Below, in pieces: positions 17,100 through 25,346 of a DNA stretch of 64,000 nucleotides (position 1 is its first letter; each line of letters starts with the position of its first letter). The notes below the pieces were generated by a model. The model ran no database searches. It saw nothing but the letters and a program-made list of their open reading frames with translations, and had not been told where the DNA came from. The DNA comes from Methylotenera_A sp044222005 (GTDB lineage Bacteria; Pseudomonadota; Gammaproteobacteria; Burkholderiales; Methylophilaceae): assembly GCA_044222005.1 (NCBI GenBank), contig JBGANY010000006.1:1-64000 (forward strand), given 5' to 3'. Made by a program: the position numbers and the translations under genes.

Positions 17100-17836
17100 C
17101 AGGTTTTATACCCTTTATGCAAAGCCACCACGCCTGCGCTCAGGTTGTAATAATCCACCTTGCCTAAACCCGCATCCAGCATCATTTGTTTGAGCGTTTC
17201 CTGGTCCGGGTGCATGCGGATGCTTTCCGCCAGGTACTGGTAGCTTTCAGCATCTTTGGCGATCAGTTTGCCCATGAATGGTAGAAATTTAAACGAGTAG
17301 GCATCGTATAGCTTCTCCAGCGGTTGCCACACTTTAGAGAATTCCAGCACCAGCAGGCGGCCGCCTGTTTTAAGTACGCGCTGCATTTCTTTTAGCGCAA
17401 TATCTTTGTGGGTCATGTTGCGCAGGCCAAATGCCACAATCACGCAATCAAACGTATTATCAGGAAAAGGCAGCTTCTCGGCGTTGCATTGTGCGGCGGG
17501 TATGCTCAGGCCCGCATCTATCATCCTGTCGCGGCCTACCGCCAGCATGGATGCGTTGATGTCGGTGAGGATCACTTCACCATCTTGTCCTGCTTTTTTT
17601 GCAAAAAGTTTGGATAAATCACCGCTGCCACCCGCAATATCCAGCACTTTGTCGCCGGGCTTTACGCCGCTAACTTCCACTGCGAAGCGCTTCCAGCCAC
17701 GGTGCATGCCGGCTGACATGACGTCGTTCATGATGTCGTATTTACTGGCGACGGAATGAAACACTTCACCCACTTTTTGCTGCTTTTCAGCCTCGTCGAC
17801 CGTTTTGTAACCAAAATGTGTAGTTTTATCGCTCAT
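17099..17836 (-). CDS. ubiE: Ubiquinone/menaquinone C-methyltransferase
   Basis: Transfers a methyl group from SAM to carbon 2 of the benzoquinol ring of the ubiquinone precursor. The product has 245 residues. Family markers visible are TVDEAEKQQKVGEVFHSVASKYDIMNDVMS, MHRGWKRFAV, motif I VLDIAGGSGDLSKLF and FGLRNMTHKDIALKEMQRVLKTGGRLLVLEF. It overlaps DUF971 upstream by 4 bases and ubiJ downstream by 1 base, a tight operon. Confidence 0.97.
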   Translation of the reverse strand: MSDKTTHFGYKTVDEAEKQQKVGEVFHSVASKYDIMNDVMSAGMHRGWKRFAVEVSGVKPGDKVLDIAGGSGDLSKLFAKKAGQDGEVILTDINASMLAVGRDRMIDAGLSIPAAQCNAEKLPFPDNTFDCVIVAFGLRNMTHKDIALKEMQRVLKTGGRLLVLEFSKVWQPLEKLYDAYSFKFLPFMGKLIAKDAESYQYLAESIRMHPDQETLKQMMLDAGLGKVDYYNLSAGVVALHKGYKT

Positions 17837-18225
17837 GGTGTTTCCTTGCTGATGTCTTTACGAGAGTGGCCTGCCATTTCGAGTCTGGTAATGTAATCCT
17901 GCCACAAAGCCTCGTAATGTTCGCCTAAATAGTACAAATAATCCCATGAATACAAGCCGGTATCGTGGCCATCCGAGAATACGAGCTTGACCGCGTAATT
18001 GCCGACGGGTTCGATGCCTGTGATATTCACATTTTCTTTGCCTACTTGCAGCGTTTCCTGCCCTGCGCCATGGCCGCGCACCTCGGCCGAAGGCGAATAT
18101 ACACGCAAAAACTCGCATGAGAGCATGCACTCGGTGCCGTTATCAAATTTAACTTCTAACAGGCGTGAAGCTTGGTGCAGGCGGATATCAATGGGTCGAG
18201 GTGAATTTACGTTTAAGCCGCTCAT
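17833..18225 (-). CDS. DUF971 protein
   Basis: A 130-residue protein of the DUF971 family (the N-terminal domain of gamma-butyrobetaine hydroxylases), with the typical CMLSCEFLRVYSPSAEVRGHG and GIEPVGNYAVKLVFSDGHDTGLYSWDYL motifs. It regularly stands just before ubiE in betaproteobacteria and overlaps it here by 4 bases. A link to iron-sulphur or quinone chemistry is plausible but unproven. It is the first gene of the ubiquinone operon. Confidence 0.9.
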   Translation of the reverse strand: MSGLNVNSPRPIDIRLHQASRLLEVKFDNGTECMLSCEFLRVYSPSAEVRGHGAGQETLQVGKENVNITGIEPVGNYAVKLVFSDGHDTGLYSWDYLYYLGEHYEALWQDYITRLEMAGHSRKDISKETP

Positions 18226-18433
18226 TTAAAAATGGATGCAATTGAACAAACTGAAATGATAGCAGAACAAGCCTCTCGGCTAATAAATTAGCGGTTTTTA
18301 CCACAACTTTTTTTAACCATATGCCGTTTGTCGCTAAAAATCCACCTTTCATCAGAATTTAAATGAATTAAGCAGGTTGATGTGACTGATTTATTTGAAT
18401 ATTTACGATGGCATGATAAAGTACGATTACAAG

Positions 18434-18462
18434 AAAAGTAGTCAATTTTGGCAACTACTTTT
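18434..18462. other. Inverted repeat upstream of the dynamin-like gene
   Basis: AAAAGTAGT (18434-18442) and ACTACTTTT (18454-18462) are perfect inverted repeats around an 11-base loop. They sit about 20 bases before a likely Shine-Dalgarno (GGGGA) and the ATG at 18484. It could be an RNA hairpin near the leader, or chance. The rest of the 258-base gap after 18225 shows no gene. Confidence 0.35.
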
Positions 18463-18520
18463 GGGGATTAAGTGGGGATTCGCATGGCAGAAAATAAATT
18501 AGCGCACCAGTTTACAGCCT

Positions 18521-19927
18521 ATGCTCGAACGTTTACGTGAAGATAAACTGAACGTCGCCTTTGTAGCGGAATTCTCACGCGGCAAATCAGAATTGATTAA
18601 TGCCATCTTTTTTGCGGATTACGGCCAACGCCTGCTGCCATCCAGTGCGGGTCGCACCACGATGTGCCCCACAGAGTTATTGTATGACCCGTCAAAACCG
18701 ACCTCCATCATGATGTTGCCAATCGATACGCGCGCCTCGGATGCCACAACTAGCGAGTACAAGCGCTATCCGGATGAATGGCACACGGTTGTGTTTGATG
18801 TCGACGATAACGATAGCATGGTGGCTGCATTCAAAGAGGTCAGCAGCACTAAGCGGGTGACTGCAGCGGAAGCCGAAAAATATGGGCTTTTTGATCCCAA
18901 CAGTAGTGATGACGCCATGAGCCTGAATAAAGACGGCACCGTCGATATTCCATGCTGGCGCTACGCCATGATCAACTTCCCACATCCTTTGCTGGAACAG
19001 GGATTGGTTATTTTGGACACCCCAGGGTTAAATGCGATCGGTACCGAGCCCGAGCTGACTTTGAATATGCTGCCGAATGCGCATGCTGTGCTGTTTATTC
19101 TGGCGGCAGATACCGGCGTGACAAAATCCGAGATTGACGTATGGCGCCAATATATCAGCGGCACGCGCTGGAAACAAAAAGGCCGCCTGGCTGTATTAAA
19201 TAAAATTGACGGCCTTTGGGACGAGCTGAAAAACGAAAAGGAAATTGAAAAGGAAATCAGCAAGCAAGTTAAGATGAGTGCTGAGCTGCTTGGCTTGGAA
19301 ACAAATCAGATTTTCCCGACCTCTGCTCAAAAAGGCCTGTTAGCCAAAATCAATGGTGATGATGCTTTGTTGGCGCAGAGCCGGCTGCCGGCGCTGGAAA
19401 AGGCCTTGTCTGACGAGCTGATCCCTTCTAAAAAGGAAATCGTCCGCGACAATACTAAAAATGAGATTGAAGATTTAATCAGCAATTCGAACATGATTTT
19501 AGAGTCACGTGTCTCTGGCGTGGCAGAACAGCTTGAAGAGCTTCGTGGCCTGCGTGGTAAAAACGAAGATGTGGTTGAGCACATGATGAACAAGGTGAAA
19601 GTGGACAAGGAGAACTTTGAAAAAGGCTTGCAGCGTTTTCAGGCCTTGCGCAGTGTGTTCTCGCAGCAGACCAACAAGCTGTTTACCTTGCTGGGCATGG
19701 AAGCGCTGAAGGTGCAGGTACATACCACGCGTGAAACCATGGTAAACGCCAGTTTTACCAAAACAATCCGTGAGGCAATGGATCATTTTTTCACCGATCT
19801 AAAAGGCCGTTTGGTGTCATCCGATGCGCAGATCGATGAGATTAAGAAAATGATGGATGTGATGTACGACAAGTTCTCTAAGGAACATGGCTTGCGCAAA
19901 TCTGAACCGCCACTACTTTTAATATGA
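18521..19927 (+). CDS. Dynamin-like GTPase fragment, GTPase domain
   Basis: A 468-residue frame with the G-domain motifs FSRGKSEL (P-loop, VAEFSRGKS), the switch/G3 DTPGLN near residue 168, and the G4 NKID. The second half is helical and resembles the stalk of dynamin-like proteins. The start ATG lies inside a region that relatives read in another frame and has no ribosome-binding site. The stop overlaps the start of the next frame as ATGA. It is the main surviving part of the broken gene. Confidence 0.6.
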   Translation: MLERLREDKLNVAFVAEFSRGKSELINAIFFADYGQRLLPSSAGRTTMCPTELLYDPSKPTSIMMLPIDTRASDATTSEYKRYPDEWHTVVFDVDDNDSMVAAFKEVSSTKRVTAAEAEKYGLFDPNSSDDAMSLNKDGTVDIPCWRYAMINFPHPLLEQGLVILDTPGLNAIGTEPELTLNMLPNAHAVLFILAADTGVTKSEIDVWRQYISGTRWKQKGRLAVLNKIDGLWDELKNEKEIEKEISKQVKMSAELLGLETNQIFPTSAQKGLLAKINGDDALLAQSRLPALEKALSDELIPSKKEIVRDNTKNEIEDLISNSNMILESRVSGVAEQLEELRGLRGKNEDVVEHMMNKVKVDKENFEKGLQRFQALRSVFSQQTNKLFTLLGMEALKVQVHTTRETMVNASFTKTIREAMDHFFTDLKGRLVSSDAQIDEIKKMMDVMYDKFSKEHGLRKSEPPLLLI

Positions 19928-20268
19928 TCGCGAATGAGAAAATGACATTGACCACCAAATTCTTTGAAACATTGGCGAGCCGCGTGATTCATGTCTATGA
20001 AGTGGCTAACCGTGACGTCGAGAACTGGTTAAAGGCAGTGATTGCGCCGATGGAGTCGCAGGTGCGCGAGCATCAATTGCAATTACGCCGCCGCCTGGAA
20101 AGCATTAAACGCATCTACAAGGCAACCGATACTTTGGAAGACCGTATTTTAGAACTTGAAAATATCGAGAAAAGCATACGTGCCCAGATGATGGATCTAA
20201 AAGTATTGCGCCAGCATATGGGCAATGCGCTGGCATTTGAGAGTGAAGCAGAAACTAAAGCCGCTTAG
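19924..20268 (+). CDS. Dynamin-like GTPase fragment, C-terminal stalk
   Basis: A 114-residue frame, with LTTKFFETLASRVIHVYEVANRDVENWLKAV, which matches the C-terminal region of the same family, and a long coiled-coil-like helix (REHQLQLRRRLESIKRIYKA). It begins with ATGA overlapping the previous stop, so translational coupling is possible. Codons upstream in this frame (TFNM) also look like family sequence, pointing to a deletion rather than an ordinary separate gene. Confidence 0.55.
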   Translation: MIANEKMTLTTKFFETLASRVIHVYEVANRDVENWLKAVIAPMESQVREHQLQLRRRLESIKRIYKATDTLEDRILELENIEKSIRAQMMDLKVLRQHMGNALAFESEAETKAA

Positions 20269-20283
20269 TTGGTTGCAGGTAAC

Positions 20284-20312
20284 AAAAAAGCCGACGCAAG
20301 GTCGGCTTTTTT
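20284..20312. terminator. Bidirectional Rho-independent terminator
   Basis: AAAAAAGCCGAC (20284-20295) and GTCGGCTTTTTT (20301-20312) form a perfect 12-base stem with a 5-base loop and A/T runs at both ends. It lies between the end of the dynamin-like gene (plus) and the rpoH stop (minus), so it can end both transcripts. Confidence 0.9.
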
Positions 20313-20326
20313 ATTGTTAAAGCAAA

Positions 20327-21211
20327 TTAAGCTTTCAGCATTAAGCTTTTAATCTTCTGCATGGCTTTTTGTTCGATCTGGCGGATACGCTCGGCGGAAA
20401 CATTAAATTCAGCAGCCAAATCATGCAAGGTTGAAGTTGCATCTTCTGTGAGCCAGCGCGCTTCCAGCACGCGGCGGCTGCGTTCATCCAGGCTCTCTAA
20501 GGCCTTGCTTAAGCCTATGGATTGCAGCTGTTCGGTTTGCTGGTTTTCTAAAAACGCAGAAGGCTCCGGGCTTTCGTCTTCCAGATAGGCAATCGGGCTA
20601 AAGCTTTCCTCACCGTCATCGTCAATATGCGCATCCAAAGAGATTTCATGCCCGTTCAAGCGGTATTCCATCTCACGCACTTCTTCCGGCTTGACCTTCA
20701 ACTCGCGTGCGATGTGATCGACTTCGTCAGGATGCAACGATTCCAGGCCTTGTTTCATGCTGCGCAAATTAAAAAATAACTTACGCTGTGCTTTGGTAGT
20801 GGCGGTTTTAACCAAGCGCCAGTTGCGTACTATAAATTCATTAATCTCGGCTTTAATCCAATGCATGGCAAATGAAACCAGGCGCACGCCACGGTCCGGA
20901 TCAAAACGTTTCACCGCTTTCATCAGGCCGATGTTTCCTTCCTGAATAAGGTCGGATTGCGGTAAACCGTAGCCCATGTAGCCGCGCGCGATGCTCACAA
21001 CCAAGCGCAGATGCGAAACAATCAGCATCTGTGCAGCCTCCAAGTCATTGTTTTTCCTGAGGCGCGTTGCATATTCATACTCTTCCTCGGCGCTCAAAAG
21101 CGGGAAGGCTTTGATGGCACGGACATACTGATCAAAGCTGTCAAGAGACGAAATAGACGGTATAGTTAAAGCGTTTATAGTAAAACTCCTTAATGAATAG
21201 CTAATTATCAT
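20327..21211 (-). CDS. rpoH: Heat-shock sigma factor RpoH (sigma-32)
   Basis: Directs RNA polymerase to heat-shock promoters. Region 2 is complete (HLRLVVSIARGYMGYGLP, DLIQEGNIGLMKAVKRFDPDRGVRLVSFAMHWIKAEI) and the RpoH box QRKLFFNLR is intact; region 4 ends with SAERIRQIEQKAMQKI. The only canonical start (ATG at 21211) abuts the CIRCE operator and leaves no room for a ribosome-binding site. The Shine-Dalgarno AAGGAG (21186-21191) is 7 bases before an ATA at 21178 that lines up with the expected N-terminus (INALTIPSISSLDS). The true start is therefore uncertain. It follows ftsX on the same strand. Confidence 0.95.
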   Translation of the reverse strand: MIISYSLRSFTINALTIPSISSLDSFDQYVRAIKAFPLLSAEEEYEYATRLRKNNDLEAAQMLIVSHLRLVVSIARGYMGYGLPQSDLIQEGNIGLMKAVKRFDPDRGVRLVSFAMHWIKAEINEFIVRNWRLVKTATTKAQRKLFFNLRSMKQGLESLHPDEVDHIARELKVKPEEVREMEYRLNGHEISLDAHIDDDGEESFSPIAYLEDESPEPSAFLENQQTEQLQSIGLSKALESLDERSRRVLEARWLTEDATSTLHDLAAEFNVSAERIRQIEQKAMQKIKSLMLKA

Positions 21212-21212
21212 T

Positions 21213-21239
21213 TTAGCACTCTAGCTTCGAGAGTGCTAG
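21213..21239 (-). promoter_or_regulatory. CIRCE operator (HrcA site) before rpoH
   Basis: The plus strand reads TTAGCACTC, a 9-base spacer, then GAGTGCTAG. This matches the CIRCE consensus TTAGCACTC-N9-GAGTGCTAA with one mismatch in the last base. It lies between ftsX and rpoH, adjacent to the only in-frame ATG of rpoH. The HrcA repressor gene is in this window at 60 kb, so the regulator is present. CIRCE control of rpoH is consistent with published predictions for some betaproteobacteria, as I recall. Confidence 0.93.
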
Positions 21240-21253
21240 ATGCTGAAAGTTCC

Positions 21254-21285
21254 GAAAAGACCTGGATTTTTTAAAAGGTCTTTTC
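21254..21285 (-). terminator. Hairpin at the end of ftsX
   Basis: GAAAAGACCT (21254-21263) and AGGTCTTTTC (21276-21285) form a perfect 10-base stem with a 12-base loop that overlaps the ftsX stop. On the minus strand the T-rich part is in the second arm and no long U-tract follows, so it would be a weak terminator separating ftsX from rpoH. Confidence 0.5.
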
Positions 21286-22195
21286 AGTGGCTACTGGAAA
21301 GTTTATACAGCGATTTAGATACAGCAAGATAGGCTGAAATCAATCCAATCAATAAAGATAGCAAGCAGATGACGATGCTTGTTGCAAGGCTGGGGTAAGT
21401 GAGTGAAAAGCTGGTTTGATACTCGGCCGCTAGCGGCGCGAGGGACTGGTTAAACAGGAAAATGACTGTAAAGGTAATCAGCAGTGCGAACAGTCCGCCG
21501 ATTAAGCCATACAGCGCGCCAGCGTACAAAAACGGCCTGCGGATAAAGCTTTTGGTGGCACCGATTAGCTGGCTTAATTCTATCTCTGCGCTTTGCGTGA
21601 TAATCTGCATGCGGATGGTATTGCCGATGACCGCCACCAGTGCAAATGTCAGCAGACCTGCGATGACATACATGGCTTTTTGGCCCAGCAGCAGCAGGTA
21701 GTTTAGGCGTTTAATCCAGGCGCCATCCACAATGACTTCGTCGACGCCATCCATTTTGCTTAACACTGCTTTGAGATTTTCTATCGATTCAGCGTCAAGC
21801 TTGCTTGGCTCCACAAAAAAAGCATCGGGCAGAGGATTTTTTTCGAGTGAATGCAGCACATCTTTAGTGGTATCGATGGCCTGCAATTGAGCGAGCGCCT
21901 CTTCTTTAGAGACAAATTTAAAGTTATTGATGGCAGCATTTTTTTCTAATGCGGTTTTGATTGTTTGTACGGCAGCATCGCTATGATTTAAAGTCAGAAA
22001 AATGCTGATGCGTGACTCGCTTTTCACGTTGCTGGCCAGACTATTTACGCTATCCAGAACCGCATACATGATGCTTGGCAGGGCAACTGTGATGCCTATC
22101 GTCAAGCAAATCAGCAGTGTGCCGAGCTTGTTTGTTCTGAAGCGTCTCAGTACCAGGCTTAGTGCCTGAGCATGCTGCGTGAGCCAGACATTCAT
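21284..22195 (-). CDS. ftsX: Cell-division ABC permease-like protein FtsX
   Basis: FtsX with FtsE forms an inner-membrane ABC complex that relays divisome signals to cell-wall hydrolases. The 303-residue product has a short cytoplasmic N-terminus, a first transmembrane helix (LGTLLICLTIGITVALPSIMYAVL), a periplasmic loop, and three more helices near residues 175, 225 and 275. The conserved cytoplasmic IITQSAEIELSQLIGATKSFIRRPF segment is intact. It overlaps ftsE by 4 bases. Confidence 0.95.
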   Translation of the reverse strand: MNVWLTQHAQALSLVLRRFRTNKLGTLLICLTIGITVALPSIMYAVLDSVNSLASNVKSESRISIFLTLNHSDAAVQTIKTALEKNAAINNFKFVSKEEALAQLQAIDTTKDVLHSLEKNPLPDAFFVEPSKLDAESIENLKAVLSKMDGVDEVIVDGAWIKRLNYLLLLGQKAMYVIAGLLTFALVAVIGNTIRMQIITQSAEIELSQLIGATKSFIRRPFLYAGALYGLIGGLFALLITFTVIFLFNQSLAPLAAEYQTSFSLTYPSLATSIVICLLSLLIGLISAYLAVSKSLYKLSSSH

Positions 22196-22860
22196 AAGGT
22201 AACCTCGGCGTTGACAAGCCTGCCGTGGTTCAAATGCAGCACTTTATTCTGGTCATCAGCGTTGCCGAGTGCGTCGTGGGTGGCAATAATCACCGTTACG
22301 CCCACTTGTTGAAACGCGTTAAACAGCTGCAGAATATCTGCTGCGTAGTTTCTATCCAGGTTTCCGGTTGGCTCGTCTGCGATAAGAATGGATGGCCTGG
22401 AAACGACCGCCCGTGCGATGGCCAGGCGCTGCTGCTCACCGCCGGAAAGTGTAATCGGCATGGCTTTTTCCTTATCCAGCAAGCCTACTTTATCGAGCGC
22501 GGCGCGAATACGCTTGCCGGCCTCATGCCCCGTAATGCCGTTAATCGCCAATGGCAGCGCGACATTGTGATAACAGTTCCTGTCATATAAAAGTTTATGG
22601 TCCTGAAACACCAGGCCAAACATGCGGCGGATATAGGGCAAGGTAGACGCTTTGAGTTTGCTGACATTCTGATTGTTAATCAATACCGTGCCGGAAGTCG
22701 GGCGCTCGATCGCCGCCATCAGTTTCAGCAGCGTACTCTTGCCCGCACCGGAGTGTCCGGTGACATACACCATTTTGCCTTGCTCAATGGTAAAGCTCAC
22801 GTCGGTCAATGCTTCGTGGCTGCCGGGGTAACGTTTGGTGACACGGTCAAAAGTAATCAT
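22192..22860 (-). CDS. ftsE: Cell-division ABC ATPase FtsE
   Basis: The ATPase partner of FtsX, 222 residues. Walker A is GHSGAGKSTLL, the signature is LSGGEQQRLAIARA, Walker B is ILIADEPTGNLD and the switch histidine is in IIATHD. It begins with the standard MITFDRVTKRYPG. It overlaps ftsX by 4 bases and follows ftsY by 25 bases, the normal ftsY-ftsE-ftsX operon. Confidence 0.97.
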   Translation of the reverse strand: MITFDRVTKRYPGSHEALTDVSFTIEQGKMVYVTGHSGAGKSTLLKLMAAIERPTSGTVLINNQNVSKLKASTLPYIRRMFGLVFQDHKLLYDRNCYHNVALPLAINGITGHEAGKRIRAALDKVGLLDKEKAMPITLSGGEQQRLAIARAVVSRPSILIADEPTGNLDRNYAADILQLFNAFQQVGVTVIIATHDALGNADDQNKVLHLNHGRLVNAEVTL

Positions 22861-22885
22861 CGTTCAATTATGCATCAATATGGGG

Positions 22886-23899
22886 CTAGTCAAACAGCGC
22901 ATCAACAAACTCATGCGCGCTGAAAGGCCGCAAATCGTCAATTGCTTCACCAATGCCGATAAAGCGGATCGGAATCGGGCGTGCCTCGGCAATCGCAGCA
23001 ATCACGCCGCCTTTTGCGGTGCCGTCCAGTTTGCTTAACACCAGGCCTGTCACCCCCAGTGCATCGTCAAAGGCTTTTACCTGCGAAACTGCGTTCTGGC
23101 CGGTATTGGCGTCAATGACCAGTAAAATTTCATGTGGCGCGCCTGGCAGCGCTTTATCAATCACGCGCTGCACCTTTTTGATTTCATCCATCAAGTGCAT
23201 CTGTGTAGGCAGGCGGCCTGCAGTGTCGGCGATGACGATATCGATTTTTTTGGCGATGGCGGAATTCACCGCATCAAAAATCACTGCAGCCGGGTCGCCG
23301 CCTTCAGAGGCAATGACATGTACATTATTGCGCTCGCCCCACACCTGCAGTTGCTCGCGGGCAGCAGCCCGGAAGGTGTCGCCTGCCGCTATGAGTACGC
23401 TGTTGCCTTGTGCCTGAAATAATTTGGCGAGTTTGCCAATGGTGGTGGTTTTGCCGGCACCGTTCACGCCTGCGAGCATCATCACAAAAGGCGCATGGGT
23501 ATTGGTCTGCAGCGGCGCTTCCAAGGGCGCTAAAACGCTAAGTAATTCTGTTTTCAGGGCATTTTTCAGTGCGCCAGTGTCTTCCAGGTTTTCGCGTTTA
23601 ACACGCTTTTTCAGGTTATCTAACAGCTTCTGTGTGGCTGCAACGCCGATATCAGAGGTGAGCAGAATCGTTTCAAGCTCCTCATAGGTTTCGGCATCGA
23701 TTTTGCCGCCGCCAAACAGGCTGGCGAGCTGGCCGCCAAGCTGCTGGCGGGTTTTGGCCAATCCCTGTTTCAGACGCTGTGTAAAACTCAGGCTTTGCTC
23801 AACAGCAGGTTCTGCAGGTGCTTGTGCCTCAGCTTGTTGTGCAGGCTCTAGTTTGGACGACTCAGTTGTTTCGGGCTTTTTCTTGAAAATATTGAACAT
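22886..23899 (-). CDS. ftsY: Signal recognition particle receptor FtsY
   Basis: GTPase receptor that docks SRP-ribosome complexes at the inner membrane. I place the start at 23899 (MFNIFKKKPETTE...), giving 337 residues; a longer open frame upstream would run antiparallel through the M16 gene and has no FtsY character. An acidic/Ala-rich A-domain (about 1-45) is followed by the N-domain helices and the G-domain: GVNGAGKTTTIGKLA (P-loop), DTAGRLPTQ, TKLDG-type SKLDGTAKGG and GIGEAIDDLRPF. It is divergent from the M16 protease gene, about 50 bases away. Confidence 0.96.
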   Translation of the reverse strand: MFNIFKKKPETTESSKLEPAQQAEAQAPAEPAVEQSLSFTQRLKQGLAKTRQQLGGQLASLFGGGKIDAETYEELETILLTSDIGVAATQKLLDNLKKRVKRENLEDTGALKNALKTELLSVLAPLEAPLQTNTHAPFVMMLAGVNGAGKTTTIGKLAKLFQAQGNSVLIAAGDTFRAAAREQLQVWGERNNVHVIASEGGDPAAVIFDAVNSAIAKKIDIVIADTAGRLPTQMHLMDEIKKVQRVIDKALPGAPHEILLVIDANTGQNAVSQVKAFDDALGVTGLVLSKLDGTAKGGVIAAIAEARPIPIRFIGIGEAIDDLRPFSAHEFVDALFD

Positions 23900-23951
23900 A
23901 ACAAACTTAAAATTTCGAATAACCGCTATTTTAGTCGTAAACTTGCATGCC

Positions 23952-25328
23952 GTGTTTACAAAAATAAATAAATTCGCCTTCATCGTATTCAGTTTTATCC
24001 CGCTAGTAGCGCTGGCAGAAATCCAGGAGTTTACACTTAAAAATGGTCTCAAGTTGGTGGTGCAGGAAGACCATCGTGCACCCGTAGTTGTGTCGCAAGT
24101 GTGGTATCGCGCGGGGGCGCTGGATGAAGTGAACGGCAAGACCGGCGTGGCGCATGTGCTAGAGCACATGATGTTTAAAGGAACCAAAAAAGTGCCTGCA
24201 GGGCAGTTTTCAAGGCTGATCGCTGCTGCAGGCGGTAAAGAGAATGCGTTTACGGGCATGGATTACACCTGTTACTTTCAGCAACTGGAAAAATCGCATT
24301 TACCGCTTTCGTTCAAACTGGAAGCGGACCGCATGACGAATTTGCAAATTACCGATGAAGAATTTGCCAAAGAAATCAAAGTGGTGATGGAGGAGCGTCG
24401 CTGGCGTACTGAAGATAAGCCGCAGTCGAAGGTGAATGAGCAATTTCAATCCACCGCGTTCAGAGCGCACCCTTATGCGCGGCCAGTTGTGGGATTTATG
24501 AACGATCTGGAAAACATGACGGCTGCCGATGCGCGTGAATGGTATAACACCTGGTATGCGCCGAATAACGCGATAATTGTGGTTGTTGGCGACGTAAAAA
24601 CACAGGAAGTGCTAAAGCTTGCCAAGCAGTATTTTGGCAACATCAAACCACGCAAACTCCCGGCGCGTAAACCGCAAACCGAGCCGCCGCAAATCGGTGA
24701 GCGGCGTGTAGTAGTGAAAGCGCCGGCCAAATTGCCATATCTGGTCATGGGCTATCACGTGCCCACTCTGTCCGACAAAGCCCAAACGCCAGAACAAGCC
24801 TGGGAACCTTATGCGCTGGATGTGTTGGCAGGGGTGCTGAGCGGAAATGATTCTGCAAGGCTTAATCAGAAACTGGTGCGGGAGGCAGCATTGGCGGTAG
24901 ATGTGGGCGCAGGCTACGACAGCACTTCGAGAGGAAGGGAAGCCCTGTTTGAGCTTGAGGGGATGCCAAGCGAAGGCAAAACTATCACGGAGCTGGAAGC
25001 TGCGTTGGTTGTGCAAATTGAGAAAATCAAAACCGATGGCGTCACGCAGCAGGAGCTGGATCGCGTGAAAGCGGCGGTGATTGCGGCGGATGTGTATCAG
25101 CGTGATTCGATGTTCTATCAGGCCATGCAAATCGGCCAGCTTGAAACCATGGGCTATAGCTGGCGCCTGCTGAAAGAATATCCGGAAAAATTAAAAGCGG
25201 TGACTTCGGAGCAAATTCAGGCAGTGGCAAAGAAATATTTAGTTAAAGATAACATGACGATTGCAACTCTTGATCCACAACCCTTAGACCCCAACGCTAA
25301 ACCCGTCGGCATGCCTCATACACACTAG
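23952..25328 (+). CDS. M16 zinc peptidase, catalytic partner, exported
   Basis: The likely start is GTG at 23952, which gives a clean signal peptide (MFTKINKFAFIVFSFIPLVALA) and 458 residues; a TTG 9 bases upstream is possible and the much longer open frame would overlap ftsY. The inverted zinc motif HVLEH (HxxEH) near residue 67 is followed by the downstream glutamate in the family's usual ENAFTGMDYT region, so it should be an active pitrilysin-type peptidase in the periplasm. It pairs with the inactive M16 subunit encoded next, 18 bases later. Confidence 0.92.
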   Translation: MFTKINKFAFIVFSFIPLVALAEIQEFTLKNGLKLVVQEDHRAPVVVSQVWYRAGALDEVNGKTGVAHVLEHMMFKGTKKVPAGQFSRLIAAAGGKENAFTGMDYTCYFQQLEKSHLPLSFKLEADRMTNLQITDEEFAKEIKVVMEERRWRTEDKPQSKVNEQFQSTAFRAHPYARPVVGFMNDLENMTAADAREWYNTWYAPNNAIIVVVGDVKTQEVLKLAKQYFGNIKPRKLPARKPQTEPPQIGERRVVVKAPAKLPYLVMGYHVPTLSDKAQTPEQAWEPYALDVLAGVLSGNDSARLNQKLVREAALAVDVGAGYDSTSRGREALFELEGMPSEGKTITELEAALVVQIEKIKTDGVTQQELDRVKAAVIAADVYQRDSMFYQAMQIGQLETMGYSWRLLKEYPEKLKAVTSEQIQAVAKKYLVKDNMTIATLDPQPLDPNAKPVGMPHTH

Positions 25329-25346
25329 TTATCAGAGAATAAAAAA

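Larger units (their letters stand above)
18484..20268 (+). pseudogene. Dynamin-like GTPase, apparently broken by two out-of-frame deletions
   Basis: The ATG at 18484 has a GGGGA box and encodes MAENKLAHQFTAYA, which resembles the start of betaproteobacterial dynamin-like proteins, but the frame stops after 18 residues. The rest of the protein is found in the other frames at 18521-19927 and 19924-20268. From memory of full-length relatives of about 650 residues, roughly 30 residues are missing near base 18528 and roughly 25 near base 19912; both gaps change the frame. Full-length comparison would be decisive. Loss of function is likely but not proven, since the two reading frames could be separately translated. 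Confidence 0.65.

Noticed and set aside
22886..24259. Long FtsY frame starting at 24259 (457 residues)
   Set aside because: Its first 120 residues are antisense to the M16 peptidase gene and lack FtsY features; MFNIFKKK at 23899 is the family-like start.
23703..25328. Long M16 frame starting at 23703 (541 residues)
   Set aside because: The first 83 residues are antisense to ftsY; the signal peptide starts at the GTG at 23952.
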